Made by a program: the position numbers and the translations under genes | Assembly: GCA_001643675.2 (NCBI GenBank) | Contig: LSRY02000059.1 | Coordinates: 377,001-441,000 of the forward strand | DNA: 64,000 bases | Direction of reading: 5' to 3' | Origin: Monocercomonoides exilis | Lineage: Eukaryota > Preaxostyla > Oxymonadida > Polymastigidae | Notes under the pieces: generated by a model | What the model was told of the DNA's origin: nothing | Seen by the model: only the letters and a program-made list of their open reading frames with translations | The model's database searches: none | In this document: in pieces, positions 1-12,500 of the stretch | Numbering within the stretch: the first letter of the stretch is position 1 | How the letters are laid out: the number at the start of each line of letters is the position of its first letter

Positions 1-875
1 TTTCTCCGTGAATCTTAGCTTCCCATTCAAAGTATAAGCGATCCATCTCTCTCTGCCACTCATCTTCTCCTAAAGTCCACACACCTTTCCATGTCTCAGG
101 TTTGCGAAGGCAGCAGTGACGTGCAGTTCCGGCTTCTGCCAGTTTAGTATTTCCACAGATGGTGCATTTCTGCAAATGAATTCCATATTTTAACACATTT
201 CGCATCATTCCAATCAGTTCGTCATAGCTCATGAAAGAAAGTGCCTTTTCTATGACAGGACGTTGAGATGCATCATATTCAGCAGTTAAAGAACCTTCGT
301 GCCCAGTCAAGTCAAAAATTCGTTGAATTGGACTCAACTTATCAAATGGAGGAACAGTTGGAAAAGATTCAGAGTACAAACGCGGAAGGAATTTCTCGTT
401 ATGAATAAATACAGAAATAAGACGCATAACATGAATTGAATCACAATCAGATAAAAATTGTTCATCTCCATCAAGATATGCTCGACATTCATATTGATGC
501 GCCATAAAATCTGCATCTCGGCATTTTGTAGAACAATAAAACAGTCTCTTACATCGCGAACAATATGAAAACCCTTGAATAATACACAAGAAACGAGTTT
601 TTTAAACAAAACAAATAATCGTAATAATTCAAAAAATTGATTGAAAAAAAGTCAATCCATATTATTTGAAAAAAAATTGTATTCACTTTACCTTTATCAG
701 GAAGTTTATCTGTGCAATATGAACAAAACATTGTTCGCGAAGTTTGATATAACACTGTTGTAATTGGAGGCTCATTTAATATTATTGTGTTCGTAGGTAT
801 TGGCTTAATTGCTGCAACAACCCTTCCTTTTTGTGGTGTTTCGGCAAGGCAGAAGTAAGGAATCTGTTGATCCAT
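1..875 (-). CDS. SMYD-like SET/MYND protein, C-terminal part off the window
   Basis: Two exons are visible on the minus strand: 692..875 (possibly extending to 923) and 1..573, joined by a donor gtaaag and an acceptor ending ttcaag. The joined protein has the start of a SET domain (GRVVAAIKPI, then EPPITTVLYQ) followed by a MYND zinc finger: CSYC in exon 1, then CSRC, YCSTKC and H-x3-C in exon 2. This split-SET order (short SET start, MYND finger, rest of SET) is typical of SMYD lysine methyltransferases. The SET catalytic core (NHxC region) would lie beyond position 1 and is not seen, so activity cannot be judged. The start at 875 (MDQQIP) is the first ATG. The frame stays open upstream to an acceptor-like tgacag at 924, so a further 5' exon is possible. 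It is divergent from the zinc transporter gene. Confidence 0.7.
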
Positions 876-1294
876 ATAATTGTTGAAATTCTTCTTTGCC
901 GAATGGGAATGATCATTGACGATCTGTCAAAAATAATAAATCTTTAAAATCAAAAACAGAAAAAATGCTTTATTTCCATGAGGTGTGCATTATTTGATTG
1001 ATACATCATATTTTTATTATTCAAAATATTTACTGATGACACAAAAATGGATAAAAAGCACTTTTTATACAAAACCAGTAACTGAAATTATTTTTTCATT
1101 CGGGAAATCGGAATAACTCAAATACGCTGTGTTTCTTTTTAAAAAGTGTGATAACATATTTTTATCAGTTATGCTGATCGTATGCTCAATTGTATTATAA
1201 TTTTATGTTTCTTTAACCCAAAGAATCCTAATTCTTTTCTGCATTATTCTTCATTCCATTGTTATGGGCTATCCAAATTTTGTTCATTTTATAA
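876..1294. promoter_or_regulatory. Divergent intergenic region
   Basis: AT-rich spacer between the SMYD-like gene (-) and the zinc transporter (+). Part of it may be 5' exon or intron of the SMYD-like gene (acceptor-like sequence at 924-930). I recognise no TATA box or other motif; the promoter role is inferred only from the divergent gene arrangement. Confidence 0.3.
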
Positions 1295-3037
1295 ATGACA
1301 ACTTCATCAAACAATACAGATAAAAAACATAATAATAATAGTAAGACGCATTGGTATTCAGATGGGACTTCCGTTCGAGTGTTAATAGTTATTATTCTGA
1401 CTGGAACTTATTTTCTTGTTGAGCTTATTGTTGGCATAATAACTCATTCCATAGCACTTCTATCAGATGCGGTGCATATGCTTTCTGATTTGATATCTTT
1501 GGTTATTGGTTTTGCTTTTGTACAAATTGCAAAAAAAGGTCAAACAGGAAAAATGAGTTATGGTTGGAGTCGCTCGGAGGCATTAGGAGGGTTGATAAAC
1601 TCAGCATTACTAACAATGATGGGGGCGCTAATTTTATTTGAGGCTATTTCTCGATTTGTTGGAAATCCTAAAGTTACAAACATTGTTTTACTTATTATCG
1701 TGGCAGCCATTGGTCTTTTGGTAAATGTTGTTGGGCTGATGGTTATGTCATGCGGAGGAGGTGATCCACACGGACACTCTCATGGTCATTCGCATGGACA
1801 TTCACATGGCCATTCTCATTCGAATGCTACTGAAGAGGATGCCGAAGATACTCAAAAATCCCAAAGTAAAAACTTGGAAAAAGGAGAACAACAGAGCAAA
1901 GGCGATACAAAAGCAAATGCTTCAAATGCTGGAAAGAAAAAGAAAAAACAAATGGTTTGAACATTTGTTAGTATTTTATTTATTCATTTCCCCACAAATA
2001 TTCAAATGCGTTTATTTAAAAATTCTATTCATTTATGCTTTTAATCACTTTTTGATTCCTTTGGTGCAAATATATACTTTTTTTTAAATGCTGTTTATTG
2101 AAACTTAAGAACATGAACATCCAAGGGATGTTTTTGCACATTATGGGCGATGCTTTGGGATCAGTTGGAGTGCTGATCAGTTCATTCATCATCAACTGGG
2201 CTTCCTTCGAATGGAGGTTCTATTTCGATCCCATATGCTCTCTTTTAGTTTGCTTTCTTATTCTGCGTGGGGCACTGCCTTTGTGCATCAGCAGCGCTCG
2301 CATCCTTCTGCTGGGTGCACCTCCAGATATCAGGCAAGAAAAAGTTATTGATCAGATTATGAAGGTTTGAAAAAATAAAAAGATAGATGATAAAAGTTTG
2401 AAAACCTTTGTTTTTATTTTTTTCTTTTTGAGGAATTTATTGAATTGGAATTGAGTTTTTACTGAAGCTATTTTTTTTAATCAAAATTTTTTAACAAATA
2501 AACATTTCTGTTGTTATTTATTTGTGTCTATTGTCTTGTTCAGTGTCCAGGTGTTGCCTCAATACACGACTTTCATCTGTGGACATTGCTGATGCAGAAG
2601 CCTGTTGCATCGATGCATCTCGTGATCGATCCTGGTTTTGATTTCATCACAGTTCAAAGTGTGCTTCTCCTTTCTCAAAGACGTTTTTCTTTATTATTTA
2701 TTGGATTTTTAAACATTTGTGTTATTCATCAAATGAATTGCTTTCAGATGATGTGAAATCAGTTCTTCATAAAAATGGCGTGCATATCAGCACCATCCAA
2801 CCGGAATTCGCACAAGATTCAGTATGCATTTAATATTCCGTTTTATTCATCATTAACTTCTCCATTTTTGTTCTTGAATAATCAAATAATATTTTCTATC
2901 ATTTGAATCACACAAAGATTTCTGGGTGTTCAGTGCTTAAGTCTGATGAGAAGTGCCAAATATGCAAGAAGACAGAAGGACTAACAACAGACTCAGTCAA
3001 AAGACATCCAAAAGATTCATCATCTGTTTCAGCATAA
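1295..3037 (+). CDS. ZnT-type (cation diffusion facilitator) zinc transporter
   Basis: Five exons: 1295..1954, 2110..2364, 2544..2658, 2748..2821, 2918..3037, giving 407 residues. Family role: exports or compartmentalises Zn2+ by exchange with protons. Features seen: hydrophobic segments from about residue 27; the TM2 zinc site H-S-I-A-L-L-S-D-A-V-H-M-L-S-D; a His-rich loop of HGHSHGHS repeats near residues 158-175; the TM5 motif HIMGDALGSVGVLIS carrying the second H-x3-D pair; and a cytoplasmic C-terminal domain containing HDFHLWTL. The order and the long His loop between TM4 and TM5 fit the ZnT1/ZnT2 branch (SLC30). A Cys-rich tail (CSVLKSDEKCQIC) sits in the last exon. Introns 1 and 2 both begin gtttga in phase 0, so retention gives Val-stop at once. 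All four junctions keep frame, and conserved motifs lie on both sides of the first two. Confidence 0.92.
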
Positions 3038-3974
3038 GTTCACCTGCTTCAGTATATTTCTTTTATATGTGCGTGTTTCTATCATATGTAATAGTCATCC
3101 ATTTCATTTTAACTGGAATTGAAGGGAATCTTTTATTGCATCATCTTTCTTTGAATTCTTCTTTTCCTTTCATTCGTTTATGTTGCCACTTCGCCTTTTC
3201 TGTGTTGAGTTGTGAAATCAACAAATATTTATGTATCATGCAAAAATTTCTCCTTTTTTATTTTTGAAAATATTATCAAAAATAAGAAAATTATGATAAT
3301 GTCACAAATTCTCTTTATGTCAATAGTAACAGCTTTGTATGTGAAATTCCAATAAAATATGATTAAAATAAAAATAAATAATAAATTTAGTAATTGAAGC
3401 TTATTTCGCAAAAAGAGAGACAGTCACAAACAGAGAAGTTATAATAAAGCCATACTCTTATCTTCAAATCATCTAATTACGAAAAACATAAAAAAAAAGA
3501 TTAAAAAAAAAAAAAATAGAAAAGAAAAAAGATTAGAAAAGCAACTAACGATGGATGAAAAGCAAGAGAAGTGCTTAAGATAATCCAAACATCAGACACA
3601 CCATTGAAAGATGTGCCTGCGTTGCATCAATTAATTAATTAAGAAATCAAAACAAAGAAACAACAAGAAAACTCACAGAAACTCCTATCTGAAGCAACAA
3701 GAGCAAACAACAGAATTGAATACTAAAGGAACAAACAATAAGACACTCAAACACACACACATAAAAAAGAAAGAAATGAAACATGAAAATTGATGGCAAT
3801 TTGAAAGGAAGATTAAGAATAACAAAGCATCAACAAAACAATACCAATCATATTTCATATTCGTTAAAAAACTTAGAAAAAGAAATAGAAAAGAAAAGAA
3901 AAGAAAAAAGAAAAGACAAAACTGTTTTTCTATTAAATTTGATATATGAAAGTGTATATATAAAGGGGAAGTCA
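3038..3974. other. Convergent intergenic region
   Basis: Separates the 3' ends of the zinc transporter (+) and the kinase (-). It is AT rich with A-runs near 3490-3540. No open frame with convincing protein composition and no RNA gene were recognised. Confidence 0.5.
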
Positions 3975-6900
3975 TCATTGAGGAGAAGCCATAGGAATCT
4001 TCGCAGAAGGACCAGAAAGAGGAGCATTTGTTGGGAGGATGGGAGGATAGACAGGGGCTGAATCTGGAGAGAGGCCAGATGACATAGAAGAAGAAGAGGA
4101 AGAAGTATTAGTATTAGTATTAGTAATATTAGTAGTTGAAGAAGAAGGAGTCGAAGCAGAAATAGATGAATGAGCAGAATGTTGTGTGGTAGGTGAGATC
4201 TGCTGGCATTGACTGGCAGGCACAGCAGAAGAAGAAGGCGTAGCAGCATTACCATTTGAGTTAGACACATCAGTCAGAGGCGCATGGGACAGAATGCGCA
4301 GCAGAAGAGGGGCAGTCAGCGGGTGATATGGCGGAGGCACAGGAGACGTGGCAGACGTGGCAGAAGAACCAGAAAAGGACTGATTCGCCTGCCCTTTTGA
4401 AGACAGCAGCGCATTCAGCCTGGCGCGGAGGTGCTGGTTCTCCTTCATCAGCTCAGCGACGTCGGTGGCAAAGCACTGGATGGTTGAGCTGAGCGAGGTA
4501 AGGGCTGAGAGTGGGTTGTCGTCCATCATCAGAGACGGACTCAGAATAGCTTGCCTGCCGAGGGCTGGGTTAGGATTCAGGTTCTGGTGGCTGTACGAAT
4601 TGGAGGCTGGGACAGGAATTGCAGAGGAGGAGGAATAAGAAGAAGAAGAAGAGGAAGGGTTAGAAGCATTCTGGTACATGTATGAAGGAGTGGGAGCAGA
4701 AGCAGCAGAGCCGTTAGTTGTGTTTGGGTAGTTGAGGGAAGGCGAAATGTTGCCGAGCGTGGTGGAAGACGGGGAAGATGCCACAATCCGCCCCATCGGC
4801 GACATCTTCGGAGAGGACATGTCAACCGACTGGGTCACGCTGAACCGGCCGATCTTTCTTGGCTGCGAAGACAATGATTGTGACTGTGCTTGTGATTGTG
4901 CTTGTGACTGAGGCTGTGTTTGAGGTAGTCCTACCACAGGCAGCATCTGTGGCTGGAGAGGAGAGGCAGGTTTCGTCTGGCTGGAGACGCTGGGTGAGGA
5001 GCAGGTGACGAGCGAGCCGTCAGACTGGGATGAGATGGAAGAGGCAGAGGGAGTGCGGGGCGGAGGTTGGATGTTGGTGAGGCAAGGGGCTGATTGGGTG
5101 ATGGGCAGGTTGGAGGAAGAGAGAAGTGACTGCTGGAGAGAAGATGAAGGTGAAGAAGAAGAAGAGGAGGAGGAAGAAGAGGAAGAGGAGGATGGAACAG
5201 GCGAAGTAGAAATCGAATGTGATGCGCCATGGTGCGTCTGTGAATGAGGTGTTTTCTGAGGAAGCTGTTGTTGCTGTTGCATGAGCGTTGGAGACTGAAC
5301 ATGGGGAATCACTCTCTGCGGTGAGATCGGCTGAGAAGAAGGTGTAGCAGCCGCATTAGACTCAGCAGTCATGCTCTGTGAAAGCGAAGAAGGAGGAATC
5401 TTCTCTGGCTGAGCAGACGACTCCTCGCCATGCAGTGAGTTTGTCGAGGCTGTTGCGTGTATCGAGCCGAAGGGGTTGCTCCCCCCGCCTGCTGCTTTCT
5501 CCTTCTCTGCTTCTTGTTTGATGCAGCTGAAGTCCCAGTCCCCGCTACACCCTTTCGCCGGCTGCCGCTTCTTGACAGCGTCGTCCAGCTCCTCCGACGT
5601 CATCAGCAGCGACGGCTTTCGATAAGGAGAACTCGAATCGCTCGGCTGGCTCTTACTTTTGTCGCTGCCATCACTCGCTTTCTCGCTTGCTCGGTTGCTG
5701 GCAGGAGACGACGCAGCACTCTTCCCTGCCACCTTTGCCGACTGATATTCCTTCTCTATCCGCTCAGCCTCTGCTGTCCTCCGCTGCTCCACACGCTCCT
5801 CCAGCGGCGGCAGCTCGCTCACCACCATCTCTATCAGCTGGTCCTGTGCTTTTGGATTTTTAATGAACGGATGGCTAAGCAATGTGTGTGCAGTCGGACG
5901 CTTCGTCGGATCGCGCTGGAGACACAGCGACACAAACTGGTGGAAGTCCTTCGAATAAGGCTTGGACGTGTGCCGAAGCGTCTGAAGACGCTGCTTTTCT
6001 ACCTGCTGTCGCTGTCTTTCTTTCTCTTTCTCCTCTTTTCTCTTCTTCTCGGCTTCCTTCTGAATCTCTTTCTCTTCTTGCGTTTTTGCAGCATGATCAT
6101 TTACATCATCATCATCTTCTTCTTCTTCATCTTCATCAGAGCTACTATCTTCTTCATCTTCGTCGTCAGATTCACCTTCTCCTCCATATCGTTCGAGTGT
6201 TGGAGGAGGCTGGCTGATAATTGCAGAAAGCACTTTCATTGGTGGATAATTCGATCTGGGAGCAGTTCCCTTCGCTAGCTCGATAGCAGTGATCCCCAAT
6301 GACCATATATCTGCTTTGAAATCGTATCCCTTCTGAGACATTTCCACCACTTCCGGAGCCATCCAACACGGAGTCCCGACAAATGTACCTCTTCTATCAA
6401 GACGTTCACCATGTTCAATCAAAAATGCACTGACACCAAAATCCCCAAGGAAGACATGACCATTTCTATCAAGAAGAATATTTGCAGCTTTAACATCACG
6501 ATGAATTTGCCCATGATTGTGAATATAATCAAGTGCTTGAAGAACATGGCGTAGAATAACAGAAATAACTTTTTCAGAAAATCCACTTTTAAATTTGCAA
6601 CGCATAACGTCCAGACACGATCCTAAACAAATTGTGTTTTAAATAAAAATTACTCCATCGATTAAATTACAGAAAAAAGAAAAATTTACCTTCTAAAAGA
6701 GGGAGCACGAGCCAAAGAGACGTTTGATGAACGAAAGATATAAGAATATGATTTATATTTTCATGAGCTGTTTGTGCTAATATTTTCACTTCTTTCTGTG
6801 AATAAAAAAATTATGATTTCAATTAATTGAAGAAAACAAGGCAAATAAAAAAACAGAATCATATTAAAATTAGACATAATTGAAGTGGATAATTTTGCAC

Positions 6901-7094
6901 ACAAGTGATTCATCGATTGATCCTGTTATACGTTCTAAGTCCAAAATTTTTACAGCTACATATTTTTTTAATGGAATACACAAAGCTTTATACACAGTCG
7001 CTGTAGCTCCGTGGCCAATTTCACAAATTATAGAATAACACGACACATCTGACGGATAAGGAGGTGGTTCAGCATCTGAAGTACGAGCGCTCAT
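3975..7094 (-). CDS. STE20-family protein kinase, SPAK/OSR1-like, with long serine-rich tail
   Basis: Three exons on the minus strand (6903..7094, 6690..6795, 3975..6622) encode 981 residues. The kinase domain is complete: glycine loop GHGATATVYKA (27-37), VAVK lysine at 49, HRDVKAANILL (HRD 140-142), DFG at 160-162, and activation segment TFVGTPCWMAPE. The sequence resembles OSR1/SPAK/fray kinases most (GHGATA loop, DESLKEV helix, DFGVSAFL, YDFKADIWS), which in animals act downstream of WNK on cation-chloride cotransporters. An insertion of about 70 residues, first acidic then Lys/Glu-rich, sits in the C-lobe before YSKDFHQFVSLCLQRDP. The tail of about 600 residues is Ser/Pro/Gln-rich, with a short coiled-coil-like stretch near residue 828. 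I do not see the conserved C-terminal (CCT/PF2) docking domain of SPAK/OSR1, so the substrate link is only inferred. It is divergent from the PTB-like gene. Confidence 0.9.
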
Positions 7095-7273
7095 AGAATG
7101 TGATCAATCTTTGTTTATAACAAATAATGTTTGCGATCACTGAGTAATCGTTTATTATCTAGCTTTCTGCTTTATCTTCACTCACCATCTAATATCGTTT
7201 GAGCAATCAACACTTTTATTCTTTTTAATTATTGCTCATCGTTCTTTTATATATTTCATTTTGTTTTAGATAC
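7095..7273. promoter_or_regulatory. Divergent promoter region
   Basis: About 180 bases between the start codons of the kinase (-) and the PTB-like gene (+), so it must hold both promoters unless there are non-coding 5' exons. No specific motif recognised. Confidence 0.4.
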
Positions 7274-8819
7274 ATGATTGAACAATCTTTATCCCACTCC
7301 GTTCCAGCTGAGCGTGCTCCAAACCCTCCTTCTAAAGTTGTACATATTCGCAATGTTAGCTCAGGAATTACCCAGGTTTGGTTAATCTTATTTCTTTTTG
7401 CAACTTCTTGTCATTTATGTACTTTTTTATTATCCAGGGCGATCTTACGGATTTGTGCTCAAAATATGGAGCAATTTCTAATATTCTTATGCTCAAAGCC
7501 AAAAACCAAGCATTAGTGCAATTCCAAGATGTATCTGGTGCAATTAATTTCATTACTGCTTGTTCAAAATATGCACCTTCAATTCGGTATAATAAAAGGA
7601 AATTTTTTTACAAAAAGCAAGATAATTTAACATTTTTCCGCATTTATAATTTCATTTTAGTTCTGTACCCATTTATCCCCAATTTTCAAATCACTCTGAA
7701 ATTCGTATTCCAGCACCGCCAGCAGGAACAGAAAGCTCAAGAATTCTTCTTTGCACCATTCAAAATCCATTCTACTCTATTACTGTTGATGTTCTTAACA
7801 CAATCATGTCTCCATATGATACTGATCCTCGCGGAACTGTTGAAAAGATCGTTATCTTCCAAAAAACAGCAGGTCTTCAGGCACTTGTGCAATTCAGTAA
7901 CGCTGACTGCGCTGCTCGCGCAAAGACAGCCCTCGATGGAAAGAACATCTATAGCAACTGCTGCACATTGCAAATCCAATACAGCAACTTGTCGGATCTC
8001 ACAATCAAGGAGAACTCCGAAAAATCTCGCGACTTCACCAACCCTTCATTGCCAGAAAAGAAGCAAACCGGTGACGGACTTTTGGGATTTGACGGTCCAG
8101 ACGGAAGAGGCAGAGCTGGTACCGGGCTGATGGGACCAGGATCTTTTGGACGTGGCGGCATGCGCGGAATGGGAGGAATGGGAGGAATGTCAGGAATGAG
8201 CAGCATGGGTGGAATGCACGTTCAATCCGGAGATCGCTGTGTGCTTTTGGTTTCTGGCTTCCCTCCGGAACGTGTTGGATGCGAGCAGTTGTTCAACTTG
8301 TTCAGCAACTACGGTATTGTTATCCGTATTAAAATCCTGTTCACAAAGCCAAACATGGCTTTGGTTCAATTCGCCGAAGGTGTTCAAGCCAGTCAGGCAA
8401 TGAACTATCTGCGCAACGTGAGAATGTTTGGCTCCACTCTTGAAGTCAACTATTCAAAGTTCCCAACAATCACTGAGCCATCCCGCCCAAGCTCCGATGG
8501 AAAGACAGTTACATATGAGGGATCTTCACTCAACCGCTTCTCCAGATTCCGCCAGATCAACCTCCGCAACATGACTGCACCAACAGAAGTGCTGCACGTG
8601 AGTGGATTAGCCAATGGCACTACAGAGGATGCTATTATGAACCATCTGCAGCGTGTTGTGCCTGTTTCTGCTGTGAAGATCTTTGAGCACTCAGAGAAAC
8701 TCATGGCTCTTGTCCAGTTTGATTCGGTTGACTCGTCTGTGGAGGCAATGTGCCAGCTCCACAACTCTGTGCTGAATGGCAAGCACATTCGCCTGTCATT
8801 CACCAGAAACCACATCTAA
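7274..8819 (+). CDS. Polypyrimidine tract-binding protein (PTB/hnRNP L-like), four RRMs
   Basis: Exons 7274..7375, 7438..7586 and 7661..8819 encode 469 residues. Four RNA recognition motifs of the PTB type follow in order: RRM1 from KVVHIRNVSSGIT (about residues 21-95), RRM2 from RILLCTIQNP (about 108-190), a Gly/Met-rich linker (GMRGMGGMGGMSGM), RRM3 from DRCVLLVSGFPPE (about 246-322), and RRM4 from EVLHVSGLANGT (about 372 to the end). Each has the PTB-style RNP1 ALVQF (ALVQFQD, ALVQFSN, ALVQFAE, ALVQFDS) in place of the canonical aromatic RNP1. Family members bind pyrimidine-rich RNA and control splicing, stability or translation. The protein is a little shorter than animal PTBP1 because the linkers are short. 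The start at 7274 is chosen because the upstream in-frame residues look non-coding. The first donor is gtttgg. Confidence 0.92.
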
Positions 8820-9579
8820 GGCCTTGAACGAAGGGAACACTACTAAAAGAGAGGGGGAAAATAGAGTCAACGAACCATCGGATAGAGGATAAACTAATAG
8901 AGAAAAAAAATATAGTTGTTTATGTTGAAAGCACCAATGGAAAAGATTGTGCGTTGTGGATAAATTGCATGGAAGCCTCTTGTTATGGAACGTTATTGTT
9001 TGTCTGCCTTTACTGCTTTTTTTAGCTAATGTCAGCAAAACTGTACTGAATTATTCGGTCTTAACTGACAATTCCCAATTGTTGTGATAACCTTCTGCTT
9101 ATAAACTGCTATCCTGTCTTGTGTCACGGCCAGTCTTTTCCTTACTGTCTTGTTTAGTTTTTATTTTTGAGAGCCTTTGTCGCGTCTTTCCCCTTCTTTT
9201 TTTCGCTTATACTCACTCCATCTTTACTCGTAAACAAACAGCTTACTTCTATTATACACGGAGTATTTTTTTATAAGAGATAAAACTGAAGCAGACACTT
9301 TTCTTTGAGACGCTCCAATGAGTCAACATTTTTAGAAATTGATATATATAATAAAAGCATCTTTTAGATTACTACATACATATTGAAGTACAATATATGA
9401 AAAAAAGACTTCACACGTGATATGAAAAATAATGCTGACAAATTGTAACCAAAACAAAAAAACCAAACTGAATCCGAATCTTATAAAAAGATGCATTCAA
9501 ACATAAAACAAAAGTGTCTTTTGCTATCAATAGTGAAAAAAGATAAGCAATCAATAATGCCAAAGCGCATTATAGACGA
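8820..9579. other. Convergent intergenic region
   Basis: Lies between the 3' ends of the PTB-like gene (+) and the giant serine-rich gene (-). Mixed composition, becoming AT rich toward 9,500. No gene or RNA recognised. Confidence 0.5.
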
Positions 9580-12500
9580 TCATTGAACAATCTCGCAAAG
9601 CCACCAAAGACGTTCTATCTCACAGAAAAGCCATTCAGCACACTTCAGCCGCTCAAGTTGCTTCGGGTTTCTTTTCTTTCCTTTTCTGCTGTTGCAGGAG
9701 ATGTTTGTTTTTTCATCTGTTTCCTCACTTGATGTCTCTCCTTTGGCAGAAAAACAGCAAGAAAATGGTCCTATCGATTTCTTTTTCTTCTTCATAATAT
9801 CTTTTTGTTTGCCAGTGTTTTGTGAACCTTTGTCGTAGGAAGGATATTTTCTCGCGGCTACTGTTTTATTGTTTGACTGTTTTTTCTTCTGTTGTGAATT
9901 TGCAATCTTTGAAGAGCTTTCAGAAGGATAAGAAGATGAATATGAGGAAAGTTCTTCGGAATCGAATGCAGATGCAGAGATATCTCCAAAATAAAGAGTG
10001 CCAGCGCTATCACCTCCAGTTGCAGAAGAAAACAAAGAAGAAGAAGAAGAAGAAGAAGTGACTGAAATTGAATTTGATGAGCTTAAACCGCTTGACTCTT
10101 CATCATCTGATGTATATTCAATCTGTTTTCTCTGATAATTCCTTCTCAGTTCACTCGGTCTGTGCACAGCTGACTTATCACTTCCTCTTCGCTGTTGTGA
10201 TGTGTCATCTGCTTTCCATTGTTTGCTTTGAACTCCGTGAGCATTCATTTTCTTTGTGGCATCTTCATCAGAAGCTGATCTTTCTTCTGAATGTGATAGA
10301 GACGATGATGTCAGAGATGAATGTCTCCTGCGATGTTTGCCTGCTGTATCATGTGCAGAAGTCAAAGGGGATTCGGTTGTTGCATCAAGATGAGATGACA
10401 AACTGAGTGGAGAAGAAGGAAGCTGCCGCTTGGAAGGAAAGCAGATTGACGATGACACTTTTTTCTGGGATTGATTTGATGGGCTAGCTGTATGACCTGC
10501 CAGGTTTGTTTGACTATCATTTTGCGGATTGATGGAGGTAATTGTTGGCGAATTCGATGAAGGACATGGTGAAAGCTGAAGTTTAGTTGCAGAAGAGGAT
10601 GAAGGTGGACGAGAAAAACTTTCATCTTCGCTTGGCAATTCATTAAACGAAGGTTTCAATTCTTCAATCATCTCTTGGAGTGGTTGAGGTGCTCGATCAG
10701 AATCAAGATTCTGATGAGGGATTTGAGTGTTCAGTTTTTCCTTCTCTGTCGAAGTTGTTTCACTTCGATTGCCCATATCCACATTTGCAGACAAAGTTGG
10801 TGTCTTATGGACAAACTCACTGAGATCAGCAGGCAATTGAGGTGGTTGCAACTTTGTTTTATTTGATCCTGTACCAATCTCATCAAGCAGCTCATCCATT
10901 GGTAACAAAGTGTGTTTTGCTTTCCCCCATCCTTCGCCTCTTTCTTCGTTCCCGCAATCACATGCACCTTCTCCTTCTTTTCCTGAATGATTTTTATCAT
11001 GACCCGTTTCGTGTGACGCTGTAGTTGAACTCAAACTTGGCGAGAGGAGTTGCTGAGCATCCTGTTCAGATAAGCGTGTTAGCGGAGTTGCGCCTGCTCC
11101 TTGCTGAGGAGTAAGAGAAGCAACTGGAGGTGAAAGCGAAGCCATATGAGAATCATGCGTAGAGCAGGACACATAGCTACGAGGAGTTTTTCGCTCAGAG
11201 CCCAGATCACGCGATAGAAATGCAGATGTTCCAGATGCGCTGTGATGCCTTTCATGATGGCTTCCTGCGTAACTGCGATGACGACGATGATGATTGTGGT
11301 GGTGCTTGTGATGAATGCGGTGAGGGTGATGATGGCGATGTTCATGAAGTTGGCTTATGCTTCTGTCATTGCTGCTGTTGTTGCTTTTTCTTTCAAACAT
11401 CTCTTTTTGTGTGACAACTTTTGCAAGTGCTTCTTTGCTTGATTTTCCGCACCGTGCAGTTGCGCGTCCTTCGTCTGCCGAGTGTTCATCACTCGAAAAG
11501 TCATTCATGATGGCCGCTACGTTCACTCTTTCTGCGTTGCCTTCATTTCCCTTCGAATTGGGATTCCTTGCAAGCATCAGTGTTGATCCTGCTCTTTCAA
11601 GAGGTTTTTTCACTTTTGCCTCAGTAGCCACATCAAAGTACATTCCATCTGAATCATCCGTGTGTTGTGTGTTTGTACGCACCAGTGAGCGCCCCACAAA
11701 GTTTTGCATGAGCTCAGACTGGCGAGACATCGATCGCATATTCCTCTGGCTGGCAATGCTCATTCTTGAGAATGCTCGCATTCGGCTCTGACGCATTGCA
11801 CTGTTCCTCATTACGCTCTTTCTTCCCATGACGCTTTCTCGTCCAACACCAAACAGCGAAACGCGATCATCTGCCACTCCTCCTTGAAAACTTGTTGCGC
11901 CATTTGATTCACTGTCGTTATCATCAATCTCTTCGACCCACTCGTCATTCTGCTCCATGGGCATATCCAACGCTCCCTCAACAATACTGCAGGCAGACAT
12001 TGGCCTCTGCCATTGCTGTTGGCTCATCTTTCCGAACTGTTCTGCTTCTGCTGCTCCACTCATTTCACCCAATGCATCGCGAAAGCGAGGACTTGTGCCG
12101 CTTGGAAGAAGAGTGCTTCTTGGATCCATTCCAGCCCCTTCTGTGAGATCACCCTGATTTGGTGACTGCAGAACAACAAGAGGCAATGCAACGCATGCAG
12201 TCTGTGGAAGAGGTGCAAGAAGCCCATTCATTGAGCGCGAGATAGTATCCGTTATGGGATCATGCTGTGCAGGCAGCTCCAGCAATTGCTGTCCCATTTG
12301 TTGTTCGTTCCTCCACATATCCTGTCCATTTTGCATTGATGGAGTAATGTGCTGGGCTGATTGTGGGCGGAGGAGGGACAGTTGCAATTTGGAGTGTGAA
12401 GAGAACTTCGACGCAGATGAAAACGAACGCTGGACATTTTGTGATATTGGTGAATTTTGAAGTTGAGGAAGGACTCGTGAACTGAGGTTGTGCGATAACA

